Below are positions 1-7,774 of a DNA stretch of 58,958 nucleotides, one piece after another; the first letter of the stretch is position 1, and every line of letters begins with the position of its first letter. Position numbers and translations under genes: made by a program. The notes beneath the pieces are model-generated. The model ran no database searches. It saw nothing but the letters and a program-made list of their open reading frames with translations, and was not told where the DNA came from. The DNA is from Clostridiales bacterium (GTDB lineage: Bacteria > Bacillota > Clostridia > Oscillospirales > Oscillospiraceae), in the NCBI GenBank assembly GCA_019418025.1, contig DYCR01000009.1, positions 1 through 58,958 on the forward strand, in the 5' to 3' direction.

Positions 1-30
1 CAGATATATTACCACGCCCACCTTCAATTG

Positions 31-948
31 TCAAGCGCTTTTTTCACTTTTTTTCGATTTCTTTTTCACGCACGCAAGAGGCGCAAATCCCCAAAGAATC
101 AGAGCCCCGACCGCAGCGACTCCGGCACTGATCTCAACCCCCGACAGCCATACCGATATCACGCCTGCTGCCACTACTGCCACCCCCGTGCGAGAACTCA
201 TCCCAAGCCTCTGTGCCATCTCGATGCCTGCGCACAGCATCAGACTCGTCGTGGCATAGTAGCCCAAAGTTACCGCCGTGGAAACCAGAGCCTCAAACCG
301 GCTCACCCCCCCGATATGCAGTGTCTGCGCCAACACGTACAGCGGCGCTTTTTCCCGGGCGCAGATCCCCATACTCAGCACGCCCTGCGTGATCAACGCC
401 GCCGCGATCCCATACACACCGATCAGCAGTATGGATCTTCCGTGCTTCCCCTGTCCCGTATGCCACAATCCGCCGATGCCCCCAAGCAAAAGCACAGGGA
501 TCAGCTCCCAAGCCCAATCGTTCCACTCCGGATATAGCCACCTTGCCTCCACATCGGAGATCCCACAGAGCAGCACGGGAACAAACAGCACCACCATGGA
601 ACACAGCAGCACGGCCCCCACTTTAGCCGCCTTCCTCGCCTGATACGCCGATACAGCCACGATCAGCAGGGTCACCGGAACCGCCAGACGATTCTTTGCA
701 GGCCAATATAAGCCACTGGCTCGCAGCAGGTGCGCCATCATCGCCACCAGCCAGATCAACTCCACAGTCAGCAGCACCTTCCCCATATTCTTCCAACCGG
801 ATCGCGCAGCCATCCCTAACGGCAGCAGCACCACGCAGGCCGCTGCCATTGCCTGCCACCCTGCACCGGACACATGCGCCAATGGTGCCAGCATTCCCGC
901 AGCCGTCCACGCACAGATCTGTTTGTCATTGAGTCTCTCATCGAACAA
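31..948 (-). CDS. Short GerAB-like spore germination permease
   Basis: This is probably the membrane permease subunit of a GerA-type nutrient germinant receptor, which sits in the spore inner membrane and senses small molecules. The 305-residue protein is almost entirely hydrophobic, with about nine membrane segments and a lysine/serine-rich C-terminus. Usual GerAB proteins are about 365 residues, so this one is reduced. Assignment rests mainly on its place as last gene of the operon behind the GerAA-like gene (1399-2820) and the GerAC-like gene (938-1402), plus the hydrophobicity pattern. The start is a TTG inside the end of the GerAC-like gene (11-base overlap, so translation is likely coupled), with a G-rich stretch about ten bases upstream. 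A divergent APC-family transporter is the alternative. Confidence 0.65.
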   Translation of the reverse strand: MFDERLNDKQICAWTAAGMLAPLAHVSGAGWQAMAAACVVLLPLGMAARSGWKNMGKVLLTVELIWLVAMMAHLLRASGLYWPAKNRLAVPVTLLIVAVSAYQARKAAKVGAVLLCSMVVLFVPVLLCGISDVEARWLYPEWNDWAWELIPVLLLGGIGGLWHTGQGKHGRSILLIGVYGIAAALITQGVLSMGICAREKAPLYVLAQTLHIGGVSRFEALVSTAVTLGYYATTSLMLCAGIEMAQRLGMSSRTGVAVVAAGVISVWLSGVEISAGVAAVGALILWGFAPLACVKKKSKKSEKSA

Positions 949-1402
949 GCTCCAATCCCCCCTGTTGCTCTATAAGTGTTTCCATCCTTCGTTCCTCGGC
1001 ACAGATCTGCAGCAGAGAATTCTCGGGACGGTGGTTTTTCAGAAATCCCGCTGCATGCTCCAGATCCGCCACATGCCGAGCCAGACATACCCTGCATCCG
1101 GGCCGGAACAGGGGATAAAGCTCGGCGTACTCCATGTCACGGGTATCCAGAAGCAGGTAATCCGCCGTATCCAAAAAAATCCTGCCGGAAGCATGGGCCT
1201 TCATGTCCTCCACTGCGGCCTCCAATGCCTCGCCGCAGCCTTTTGCTCCCGTATCCGTCTCTACCTCCACTGTATCTCCCCGCTGACGGATCATCACGAC
1301 CTCCACCGGCTCCAGCTGCGCCGTGTCTGTTCCCGGGTGCGGCAGCCGCAGCAGCAGTCCTACTATAATAATAACCGCAAACAGGATTCCCCACCGTTTC
1401 AT
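938..1402 (-). CDS. Miniature GerAC-like (Ger(x)C N-terminal) germination protein
   Basis: A 154-residue protein with one N-terminal hydrophobic segment (about residues 4-20), followed by a small soluble domain. Its pattern (an alternating beta stretch, a GxxxALEAAVEDMKAHASGR helix, a YLLLD strand, then a helix rich in Cys and His) resembles the N-terminal domain of Ger(x)C proteins. Normal GerAC is about 370 residues and a lipoprotein with a lipobox Cys. Here no lipobox is visible and the large C-terminal domain is missing, so the protein would be held by an uncleaved anchor. The ATG overlaps the stop of the GerAA-like gene (ATGA), implying coupled translation. The position between the AA and AB genes is the strongest argument; on sequence alone it would be hypothetical. 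Confidence 0.55.
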   Translation of the reverse strand: MKRWGILFAVIIIVGLLLRLPHPGTDTAQLEPVEVVMIRQRGDTVEVETDTGAKGCGEALEAAVEDMKAHASGRIFLDTADYLLLDTRDMEYAELYPLFRPGCRVCLARHVADLEHAAGFLKNHRPENSLLQICAEERRMETLIEQQGGLELVR

Positions 1403-2820
1403 TTCTGCTTCCTCCGATCCAAAGGCTTCAGAGATTTGGGACGGAATTTATCACGCACCAGTCTCGTTCTTAAAATACCGGCAGATTCCAGATCTGAAAA
1501 CGGAGCCAGATAGGACAGCCCCATGCTTTCAAGCCCCGCCAAATGGATCAGAACCAAGATCCAGCCCACCGCCACTCCAAACAGTCCGGCAAAGGAGGCG
1601 ATCACCGCAAGGGCAAGGCGGCACAGCCGCAGCGCCTCCCCAAATTCCTGATTGGGCAGAGCAAAGCCGCTGACCCCCGCCAGACTGACCACGATCAGCG
1701 CCGCCGGAGAAATCAGACTGGCCTCCACCGCAGCCGTCCCGACCACGATACCGCCGATGATCGACACGGACTGACCGATACTCTTAGGCAGATGGATGCC
1801 CGCCTGCTGAAGCAGTTCAAATGCCAGCAGCAGTCCCTGAACCTCTGTTGCAGAAGAAAAGGGCACCGACCGTTTGCTTTCGATCATGGCACGCAGCAGG
1901 GGCAAAGGGATCATCTGCTGATGAAAAGCCGCCAATGCGATATACACAGCAGGCAGCAGCAGACTCAGCAGCATAGCCCCATAGCGCAGGATGCGGATGA
2001 AGGATGCCGACATATAGTCTACCCCCTCGTCCTCCTGACTGGTCATCAGGTATCCCAGATCCACCGGCAGCAGATATCCCAAGGGCAGACCATCCACAAG
2101 GAGCCCTACCCGTCCGGTCAGCAGCCCCTTGGCAAATTTATCCCCCCGCTGGGTGTATTGCAGCAGCGGAAAGGGCGTCTTTCGATTTCCGGTCACGTAT
2201 TCCTCCACAGCCGCCGGCGAAAGAAACCCATCCACATCGATCTGGGAAAGCCGCTGCTTTGTCCGCTCCACCAATTGGGGGTTCGTCAGTCCATCGATCC
2301 ACACAACCGTCACGCCGGTGAGGCTGCGCTTTCCCACCATGGTCTGATACAGCCGCAGCTCCGGTGTCCGAAGGTGGCGGCGCAGGATACTGGTGTTGGT
2401 GCGCATGGTTTCGGTAAAGGCATCCTTTGGCCCCTTCACCGTGTTTTCCACGTCCGGCGGAGAGATCCCTCGCTTTTCCGGAGTTTTTACCTCAAACGCC
2501 GCCGCTCCTGCCCCCGGAAACAGCACCACGCAGTATCCGTTGACCAGCTTCTGCTCCACAGCCTGCAAATCTTCGCAAGGCTCTGCCACACTGTTGTAGA
2601 CCGTGCCATCGAGGGCCATGGAGAAAAGCTGCTCCATCGAATCCCCCTTCATGGCAGACAACGGCTTGATCACATATTCCGATGCATCCGACCCCGACAC
2701 CAATCCGTCGATCATATATGCATAGACCGAAAAGCCGGAGCAGCGCAGCTGCCGAGGAATAAAATCCCCCGCCTGCTCAAACTGCTTCCGGATCATCTCA
2801 TCTGTGATCTGTTCTTTCAT
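1399..2820 (-). CDS. GerAA-type spore germination protein (GerA family)
   Basis: This is the large subunit of a germinant receptor and the first gene of a three-gene operon. The 473-residue product has the GerA layout: a soluble N-terminal half (about 1-280) with motifs such as RRHLRTPELRLYQTMVG, VTVVWIDGLTNPQLVE and GLLVDGLPLGYLLPVDL, then four to five membrane segments (about 285-450) including the conserved RSVPFSSATEVQGLLLAFEL region and the IGQSVSIIGGIVVGTAAVEA stretch. Length is normal for the family. ATG at 2820 is preferred over the GTG at 2829 because an AGAGGTGAG ribosome binding site lies just before it. Expression in the forespore is expected from family knowledge, but I did not find a convincing sigma-G promoter. 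The germinant is unknown. Confidence 0.93.
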   Translation of the reverse strand: MKEQITDEMIRKQFEQAGDFIPRQLRCSGFSVYAYMIDGLVSGSDASEYVIKPLSAMKGDSMEQLFSMALDGTVYNSVAEPCEDLQAVEQKLVNGYCVVLFPGAGAAAFEVKTPEKRGISPPDVENTVKGPKDAFTETMRTNTSILRRHLRTPELRLYQTMVGKRSLTGVTVVWIDGLTNPQLVERTKQRLSQIDVDGFLSPAAVEEYVTGNRKTPFPLLQYTQRGDKFAKGLLTGRVGLLVDGLPLGYLLPVDLGYLMTSQEDEGVDYMSASFIRILRYGAMLLSLLLPAVYIALAAFHQQMIPLPLLRAMIESKRSVPFSSATEVQGLLLAFELLQQAGIHLPKSIGQSVSIIGGIVVGTAAVEASLISPAALIVVSLAGVSGFALPNQEFGEALRLCRLALAVIASFAGLFGVAVGWILVLIHLAGLESMGLSYLAPFSDLESAGILRTRLVRDKFRPKSLKPLDRRKQK

Positions 2821-2879
2821 CGGCCTCACCTCTTTGGTAAGCTTTCCCTGTTCTGACGGAAATATACCGCCGCAAAGGA

Positions 2880-2908
2880 TTGCGGTTTCGGGGGCATCAT
2901 GGTATAGT
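2880..2908 (+). promoter_or_regulatory. Sigma-A-type promoter of the Nudix-mnmE operon
   Basis: TTGCGG (-35, 2880-2885) and TATAGT (-10, 2903-2908) are separated by 17 bases and point into the Nudix gene that begins at 2942. The region is shared with the divergent gerA operon. Confidence 0.6.
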
Positions 2909-2941
2909 AAGAGACACTACATAAATGAAACGAGGGATATC

Positions 2942-3553
2942 ATGGAACGCATCCGTCAGGTCGAAAAGCTCACCGACAATCCGTTTTTGAATCTTTATCA
3001 GCTGTCCACCACTCAACGCAGCGGCAAGCACAGCAAATACTATGTTTCCTCCCGGGCAAAGCAGCCCGATGCGCTGAAGGCCGTCAGTCATCAGCTCCAC
3101 CCCGACGGTGTGATCCTCTACGGTGTGTATGGCGAGCAAAAGGACCGTCTGGTCCTGATCCGCCAGTATCGCTACCCTCTGGGGGACTACATTTATGAGT
3201 TCCCTGCCGGCTTGGTGGAGCCGGGGGAGGACATGCTGGAGGCCGGAATCCGAGAAATGTTTGAGGAGACCGGACTCAATTTCCACCCCATTGACGGGGG
3301 CGACTATCAGCGTCCCTTTTTCACCAGTGCCGGCATGACCGACGAATGCTGCGGCATGTGCTTCGGCTACTGTGACGGGACCCCCACCAACATCCACCAG
3401 GAGGCTTCCGAGGATATTCAGGTCATTCTGGCAGACCGTGCCGAATGCCGCCGCATCCTAAAGGAAGAAAACGTGGCGATCATGTGCGCTTATATGATGA
3501 TGCACTTTATCGCCTGTGATTCAGACCCCCTGAAATTCATCGAGGAGAAATAA
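2942..3553 (+). CDS. Nudix hydrolase, ADP-ribose pyrophosphatase type
   Basis: This likely hydrolyses a nucleoside-diphosphate derivative such as ADP-ribose. The 203-residue protein contains a complete Nudix box near residues 94-116 (GLVEPGEDMLEAGIREMFEETGL) with the REMFEE metal-binding core. It is preceded by a strand containing VLIRQYRYPLGDYIYEFPAG, the arrangement seen in ADP-ribose pyrophosphatases. The ATG at 2942 is preceded by GAGGGAT; longer in-frame openings upstream would run through the promoter and are not used. mnmE starts three bases after the stop, so the two are co-transcribed. The exact substrate cannot be decided from sequence. Confidence 0.85.
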   Translation: MERIRQVEKLTDNPFLNLYQLSTTQRSGKHSKYYVSSRAKQPDALKAVSHQLHPDGVILYGVYGEQKDRLVLIRQYRYPLGDYIYEFPAGLVEPGEDMLEAGIREMFEETGLNFHPIDGGDYQRPFFTSAGMTDECCGMCFGYCDGTPTNIHQEASEDIQVILADRAECRRILKEENVAIMCAYMMMHFIACDSDPLKFIEEK

Positions 3554-3556
3554 TTT

Positions 3557-4918
3557 ATGGCAGATGTCATCGCAGCCGTATCCACCGGCAACCAAATCAG
3601 CGCCATCGGTATCATCCGCCTGTCAGGCCCCGGATGTGCGCAGATCGCAGACAAGGTCTTTCAGCGCATCAACCATGCGTCCCTGTCCGACGCTCCCCCC
3701 AGAAAACTGGTGCTGGGAGAGCTGAGCGACGCAAAGGGCCGCATCATTGACCAGTGCATGGCCGTTTACACCCCCGGACCCAACAGCTACACCGGTGAGG
3801 ACACCGTAGAGTTTCACTGCCACGGCTCCCCTGCCGTTCTGGCCGCCGGTCTGGATGCCATCTTCCGCGCAGGTGCAAGGCCCGCCGGACGGGGCGAGTT
3901 CACCAAACGGGCATTTTTGAACGGACGGATGGACCTGACCAGTGCCGAGGCCGTCATCGACCTCATCGAGGCAGAGACCGCCGATGCCGCCGCCAATGCC
4001 GCCGGACAGGTCACAGGTGTCCTCCAGAAGAAGCTCAACCCCATTTATGATGTACTGAACGACCTGTGCAGCCACTTCCATGCGGTTCTGGATTATCCCG
4101 ACGAGGATATCGACGATTTCCGTCTGGAGCATTACAGCGCAGCCCTCAAATCCAGTGCAAAGGAGCTGTATGCTCTGCTGAGCACCTATGGGCAGGGGCA
4201 GATCCTCCGGCGGGGTGTCCGCGCCGCCATCGTGGGCAAGCCCAATGTGGGAAAAAGCAGCCTGCTCAATACACTGGCAGGCTTTGAGCGGGTCATCGTC
4301 ACTGAGGTCGCCGGAACCACCCGTGACACGGTGGAGGAGACAGTCAAGCTTGGCTCTACCGTTCTGCGGCTGATCGATACCGCAGGCATCCATCAAACCG
4401 ATGACCGCATCGAAGCCATGGGCGTGGAGCGCTCCATGGCCGCCGTCAAGGATGCAGATCTGGTGATTTTTGTCTGTGACGGCTCTCAGCCTCTGACACA
4501 GGAGGACCACCGGGTCATCGAAATGTGCTGCGATTTACAGAACGTCATCGTCCTGCTGAACAAATCCGACCTAAAGCCGGTGGTGCGCCCCATCGATCTG
4601 CCCTTTATGGACATCATCCCCTTCAGCACAAAGACCGGCGAGGGCATGGATCTGCTGACCGATGCCGTGGATGTGATGTTTGCAGGTCAAGCGCCCTGTG
4701 ACGGCAGCATCCTCACCAATGCCCGCCAATACGATGCCATCCGCAGGGCCTATGAAAGCATGCTCTCTGCCATGCAGGGACTGATGACGGGCTTTACCCC
4801 GGATGCTGTTCTGACCGATGTAGAGATCGCCATGGAAGCCATGGGCGAGGTCACCGGAGCCACCGTCCGGGAGGATATCACCGCAAGGATCTTTGAACGG
4901 TTCTGTGTGGGAAAATAA
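3557..4918 (+). CDS. mnmE: tRNA uridine-5-carboxymethylaminomethyl modification GTPase MnmE
   Basis: MnmE works with MnmG to build the cmnm5 group on wobble U34 of several tRNAs. The 453-residue protein has all expected parts: an N-terminal tetrahydrofolate-binding domain (about 1-120, with SGPGCAQIAD and PGPNSYTGEDTVEF), a helical domain, the inserted G domain (P-loop GKPNVGKSS near 227-235, the TTRDT switch, DTAGIH, NKSD), and the C-terminal CVGK with the conserved catalytic Cys450. Full length. It lies three bases behind the Nudix gene and 14 bases before a cysteine desulfurase that could supply sulfur for the thiolation of the same wobble uridine. mnmG itself is not in the window. Confidence 0.98.
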   Translation: MADVIAAVSTGNQISAIGIIRLSGPGCAQIADKVFQRINHASLSDAPPRKLVLGELSDAKGRIIDQCMAVYTPGPNSYTGEDTVEFHCHGSPAVLAAGLDAIFRAGARPAGRGEFTKRAFLNGRMDLTSAEAVIDLIEAETADAAANAAGQVTGVLQKKLNPIYDVLNDLCSHFHAVLDYPDEDIDDFRLEHYSAALKSSAKELYALLSTYGQGQILRRGVRAAIVGKPNVGKSSLLNTLAGFERVIVTEVAGTTRDTVEETVKLGSTVLRLIDTAGIHQTDDRIEAMGVERSMAAVKDADLVIFVCDGSQPLTQEDHRVIEMCCDLQNVIVLLNKSDLKPVVRPIDLPFMDIIPFSTKTGEGMDLLTDAVDVMFAGQAPCDGSILTNARQYDAIRRAYESMLSAMQGLMTGFTPDAVLTDVEIAMEAMGEVTGATVREDITARIFERFCVGK

Positions 4919-4932
4919 AAGAAGGAACGATC

Positions 4933-6066
4933 ATGATTTATTTAGATAACTCCGCCACCACCAAGCCCTGTCAGGAGGCCGTGGAGGCGATGATGCACGC
5001 CCTGACTGCCGGATGGGGCAACCCCAGCGGTCTTTACGAATTCGGCATTGAGGCCGCAAAAATGCTGCGCACCGCCAGAGGGCAGGTCTCAGGCGCTCTG
5101 GGAGCGCAGCCTGACCGGGTATTTTTTACCTCCGGCGGCACCGAAGCCGACAACTGGGCCCTGTTCTCGTCCGCAAAGCGGTTCGGCAAGAAGAAAAAGC
5201 ACATCATCACCACCGCCATTGAGCATCACGCCATCCTGCATCCCATGAAGGAGCTGGAATCTCAGGGCTTCGACGTGACCTATCTTCAGCCGGACCCTCT
5301 GGGACGAATCACCCTCGATGCACTCAAGGACGCTCTGCGGCCGGATACCTTTCTTGTTTCCATTATGATGGTCAACAACGAAACCGGCGCCGTGATGCCC
5401 ATTGCCCAGATGGCAAAGCTCATCCGCAAACGCTGCCCCGATGCGATCTTCCATACCGATGCCGTGCAGGGCTTCCTGAAGGTCCCCTTTCAGGCCAAAA
5501 CACTGGGGGCCGATCTGATCAGCATCTCCTCCCACAAGATCCACGGACCCAAGGGCGCAGGTGCCCTGTACATCAGCCCGAGGCTGAAATCCTTTCCGGC
5601 GTACCTGATGGGCGGCGGTCAGGAAAATAACCTCCGCAGCGGCACCGAGGGAATGCCCGCCATTGTCGGCTTTGCCGCCGCCTGTGCCGCCGGTGCAAAA
5701 ACCTTCCAAGCGGATACTGCCCGAGAAAAAGCGCTCCTGAGCGATGCAATAGACCGGATTTCCCAAATGGACGGGGTCTATATCAACGGCGCTCACGAGG
5801 CTCCCCATATCCTGTCCCTTTCCGTCCCAGGCGTGCCCACTCAGAACACCCTGAATCTGATGCAGGATCGGGGCATCTGCATCAGCGCCGGTTCCGCCTG
5901 TGCCAAGGGCCACCGCAGCCACGTGCTGACCGCCATGAACGTCAGGCCCGAGCTGATCGACGGTGCCTTCCGGGTGTCCCTGTGCAGAGACACCGCCCCA
6001 GAGGAGCTGGACGTGTTTCTGGATACCCTGCAAACCTGCGTTCTTCCCTATCAGCGCAAAGCCTAA
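4933..6066 (+). CDS. Cysteine desulfurase (NifS/IscS-like, class V aminotransferase)
   Basis: A PLP enzyme that takes sulfur from cysteine to form an active-site persulfide for Fe-S clusters or thiolated tRNA. The 377-residue protein shows the TSGGTEADN phosphate-binding motif, HTDAVQ, the PLP lysine K202 in SSHKIHGPKG, and the persulfide cysteine C323 in SAGSACAKG. The short, ordered loop around C323 is like class II/IscS relatives. In many Clostridia such a gene is followed by thiI, which is not the case here. The upstream partner is mnmE, suggesting sulfur delivery for tRNA U34 thiolation; this is inference. An AGGAA ribosome binding site precedes the ATG. Confidence 0.93.
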   Translation: MIYLDNSATTKPCQEAVEAMMHALTAGWGNPSGLYEFGIEAAKMLRTARGQVSGALGAQPDRVFFTSGGTEADNWALFSSAKRFGKKKKHIITTAIEHHAILHPMKELESQGFDVTYLQPDPLGRITLDALKDALRPDTFLVSIMMVNNETGAVMPIAQMAKLIRKRCPDAIFHTDAVQGFLKVPFQAKTLGADLISISSHKIHGPKGAGALYISPRLKSFPAYLMGGGQENNLRSGTEGMPAIVGFAAACAAGAKTFQADTAREKALLSDAIDRISQMDGVYINGAHEAPHILSLSVPGVPTQNTLNLMQDRGICISAGSACAKGHRSHVLTAMNVRPELIDGAFRVSLCRDTAPEELDVFLDTLQTCVLPYQRKA

Positions 6067-6075
6067 TAAAGACAA

Positions 6076-6119
6076 ATACCCCCCGATGCGACCTGAACTG
6101 CCGTCACATCGGGGGGTAT
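6076..6119. terminator. GC-rich inverted-repeat terminator between convergent genes
   Basis: ATACCCCCCGATG pairs with CATCGGGGGGTAT around a short internal stem (GAC/GTC). It lies between the cysteine desulfurase (+) and the Nudix gene (-). The T-rich side is on the minus strand, but it can serve both. Confidence 0.75.
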
Positions 6120-6129
6120 CATATGCTGT

Positions 6130-6636
6130 TTACGGCTCCTGCCGAGCAAGCAGCAGAGGCTCGTGCTGTAAAAACTGGTTAGAGATGATCTTGCAGATCT
6201 CACCCTTGCGGATCATTTCATGCACCTGCGCAAAGCTCACCCACTTTGCATCGGTGGTCTCCCCCTCCTGCAGGCGGATGTCCCCCAAGGGGGTCGTATT
6301 CTTCAGACAGTAAAAATCATAGAAGCTGTCCCGCTCCCGCCGGGTCTCCAGCAGCTCAAATTCCTCAGGCTCTGCCCGAATCCCGGTTTCCTCGAACAAT
6401 TCCCGGGTAATGGCCTGAATGCTGGTCTCTCCTGCCTGTGCCGAGCCGCCGGAATTTTCCCATGTTCCTGCAAATGACTTTTGCGGCGCACGGCGCGTCA
6501 TCAGGATGTTCCCCTTTCCGTCGTAGACCCAGACGCAGACCACCAAACCGTACTCTCCCTTTTTCCAAGGCTTCCCCCGCAGATGCCTGCGTCCGGTCAG
6601 ATTCCGGTCAGCGTCATAAACATCGCTGTATTCCAT
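6130..6636 (-). CDS. Nudix hydrolase (IPP-isomerase/YfcD-like)
   Basis: A 168-residue single-domain Nudix protein. The box lies near residues 59-82: GSAQAGETSIQAITREL continuing into FEETGI, with the canonical GX5EX7REUXEEXGU spacing. The opening (YSDVYDADRNLTGR, then KPWKKGEYGLVVCVWVYDGK) resembles the group of Nudix enzymes related to isopentenyl-diphosphate isomerase that is often annotated as a general NUDIX hydrolase. The ATG at 6636 is preferred over the one at 6645 because GGGGGAT then has correct spacing. It is monocistronic, with its own promoter. The substrate cannot be predicted. Confidence 0.85.
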   Translation of the reverse strand: MEYSDVYDADRNLTGRRHLRGKPWKKGEYGLVVCVWVYDGKGNILMTRRAPQKSFAGTWENSGGSAQAGETSIQAITRELFEETGIRAEPEEFELLETRRERDSFYDFYCLKNTTPLGDIRLQEGETTDAKWVSFAQVHEMIRKGEICKIISNQFLQHEPLLLARQEP

Positions 6637-6665
6637 GATACTCATCCCCCAAACCCATTTGGTTT

Positions 6666-6695
6666 ATCTTAGCATACCCCCTTCGCCACCGTCAA
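6666..6695 (-). promoter_or_regulatory. Promoter of the Nudix gene
   Basis: On the minus strand TTGACG (6690-6695) and TAAGAT (6666-6671) are 18 bases apart, 30 bases upstream of the Nudix start. Confidence 0.55.
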
Positions 6696-6711
6696 GGAGC
6701 AATCCCCCTGC

Positions 6712-6740
6712 TTGACAGAATTCCCCCATACTGCTACAAT
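6712..6740 (+). promoter_or_regulatory. Strong sigma-A promoter of the DUF1292 gene
   Basis: A perfect TTGACA (6712-6717) and TACAAT (6735-6740) separated by 17 bases, 32 bases upstream of the ATG at 6773. Confidence 0.8.
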
Positions 6741-6772
6741 GAACCCAACCCCAATCAAAGGAGGAGCCAACC

Positions 6773-7057
6773 ATGGCAAACGAAGAAATTTTGGAAGAAG
6801 AGGCCAGCATCATCAGCCTGACCGACGAAGAAGGCAACGAGGTGGAGTTTGAGCTGATCGACTCTGTGGACTATGAAAACGCAGAGTATCTGATCCTTCT
6901 GCCCCCCGATGACGAAGCTGCCGAGGTCGTCATTCTGGAGGTCGAGCCTCACGATGACGGAACCGAGACCTATGTCACCGTCAGCGACGAAGGCACCCTG
7001 ACCGCCGTCTACGAGATTTTCAAGGAGCGGTTCAAAGACATCTTTACCTTTGAATAA
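6773..7057 (+). CDS. DUF1292 domain-containing acidic protein (YrzB family)
   Basis: A 94-residue, very acidic protein with the DUF1292 pattern: ISLTDEEGNEVEFELIDSVD, YLILLPPDDEAAEVVILEVE, then a helix FKERFKDIFTFE at the end. DUF1292 proteins are common in Firmicutes, often next to ruvX/yqgF and alaS. Here the gene stands alone, with its own strong promoter and a terminator right behind it. No enzymatic motif is visible and no function is known. A GGAGG ribosome binding site precedes the ATG. Confidence 0.9.
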   Translation: MANEEILEEEASIISLTDEEGNEVEFELIDSVDYENAEYLILLPPDDEAAEVVILEVEPHDDGTETYVTVSDEGTLTAVYEIFKERFKDIFTFE

Positions 7058-7107
7058 AAAATGTCCCCCATTTGCAGCGCACCGTGCCATGCAAATGGGG
7101 CATTTTT
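7058..7107 (+). terminator. Intrinsic terminator of the DUF1292 gene
   Basis: AAAAATGTCCCCCATTTGC pairs with GCAAATGGGGCATTTTT; the stem is followed by a T run. Confidence 0.85.
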
Positions 7108-7153
7108 CTACCCTGAGCGTTCAGCCTGAGCCTCACAGTCCCCCAAGGTCAAA

Positions 7154-7190
7154 AAAGAAACCCCCTAAAGTCGTTGCGACTCTAGGGGGT
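7154..7190 (-). terminator. Intrinsic terminator of tRNA-Val
   Basis: On the minus strand CCCCCTAGAGTCG pairs with CGACTTTAGGGGG and is followed by TTTCTTTTTT, directly downstream of the tRNA. Confidence 0.85.
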
Positions 7191-7194
7191 AATA

Positions 7195-7271
7195 TGGTAG
7201 AGACTATTGGACTCGAACCAACGACCTCTTGCGTGTGAAGCAAGCGCTCTAACCAGCTGAGCTAAGCCTCC
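7195..7271 (-). tRNA. tRNA-Val (anticodon CAC)
   Basis: A 77-base cloverleaf with an encoded CCA end. The D arm is GCTCAGCTGGTTAGAGC, the anticodon stem CTTGC/GCAAG encloses the loop TTCACAC with anticodon CAC (reads GUG), and the T arm carries GGTTCGAGTCC. In the acceptor stem the first pair is G1-U72 rather than G-C, and G5-U68 is also a wobble. It is a single-gene unit with its own promoter and terminator. Confidence 0.95.
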
Positions 7272-7287
7272 ATATCGGACGTGGACT

Positions 7288-7315
7288 ATTATACCACAGT
7301 CCGCAGAATTGTCAA
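7288..7315 (-). promoter_or_regulatory. Consensus promoter of tRNA-Val
   Basis: Minus-strand TTGACA (7310-7315), a 16-base spacer and TATAAT (7288-7293), 17 bases upstream of the tRNA 5' end. Confidence 0.85.
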
Positions 7316-7335
7316 GGACTATTTCCAAAGAAAGC

Positions 7336-7372
7336 TTCGGAGCAGGGGCAGTCCTGCCGCCCCTGCTCCGAA
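7336..7372 (-). terminator. Hairpin ending the glycopolymer operon
   Basis: TTCGGAGCAGGGGC pairs with GCCCCTGCTCCGAA just after the last gene of the operon. The stem is strong and the following T tract is broken by a C and G. Confidence 0.7.
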
Positions 7373-7376
7373 AGGG

Positions 7377-7769
7377 TTACTTTCCATGCAGATCTGCTTT
7401 GACCTTGGACGAAGAGATCTCCGGCGTGCGGGGCAGATAAACGACCTCGCACTTTTCCTTCAGGAAGTCGAACTTCCCTTCCCAGTCATCGCCCATCACA
7501 AAAATATCCACATCGTATTTATCCACATCCGTCATCTTCTGCTCCCAGTTTTCCTCCGGGATCACCAGATCCACATAGCGGATGGCTTCCAGCATGGCCT
7601 TTCGCTCCACATAGGAAAAATAGCTGGTTTTGTGCTTGGAATTCCAGTTAAATTCATCCGTGGACAGGGCCACAATCAGATAATCTCCAAGGCTCTTTGC
7701 TCGACGGAGCAGATTGATATGCCCGTAGTGCAGCATATCAAAGGTTCCATAGGTCAGAACACGTTTCAT
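7377..7769 (-). CDS. tagD: Glycerol-3-phosphate cytidylyltransferase (TagD-like)
   Basis: It makes CDP-glycerol from CTP and glycerol 3-phosphate. The 130-residue protein has the nucleotidyltransferase signature at its start (TYGTFDMLHYGHINLLRRAK, with the HxGH ATP/CTP motif as HYGH), the RKAMLEAIRYVD segment, MGDDWEGKFDFL, and a C-terminal ISSSKVK (the ISST motif). The length matches TagD. The ATG at 7769 is preferred over in-frame codons at 7802 and 7778, which lie inside the upstream gene; AAGGATG precedes it. It is the last gene of the operon, right behind the CDP-glycerol-using transferase, so it supplies that enzyme's donor. Confidence 0.93.
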   Translation of the reverse strand: MKRVLTYGTFDMLHYGHINLLRRAKSLGDYLIVALSTDEFNWNSKHKTSYFSYVERKAMLEAIRYVDLVIPEENWEQKMTDVDKYDVDIFVMGDDWEGKFDFLKEKCEVVYLPRTPEISSSKVKADLHGK

Positions 7770-7774
7770 CTCAT

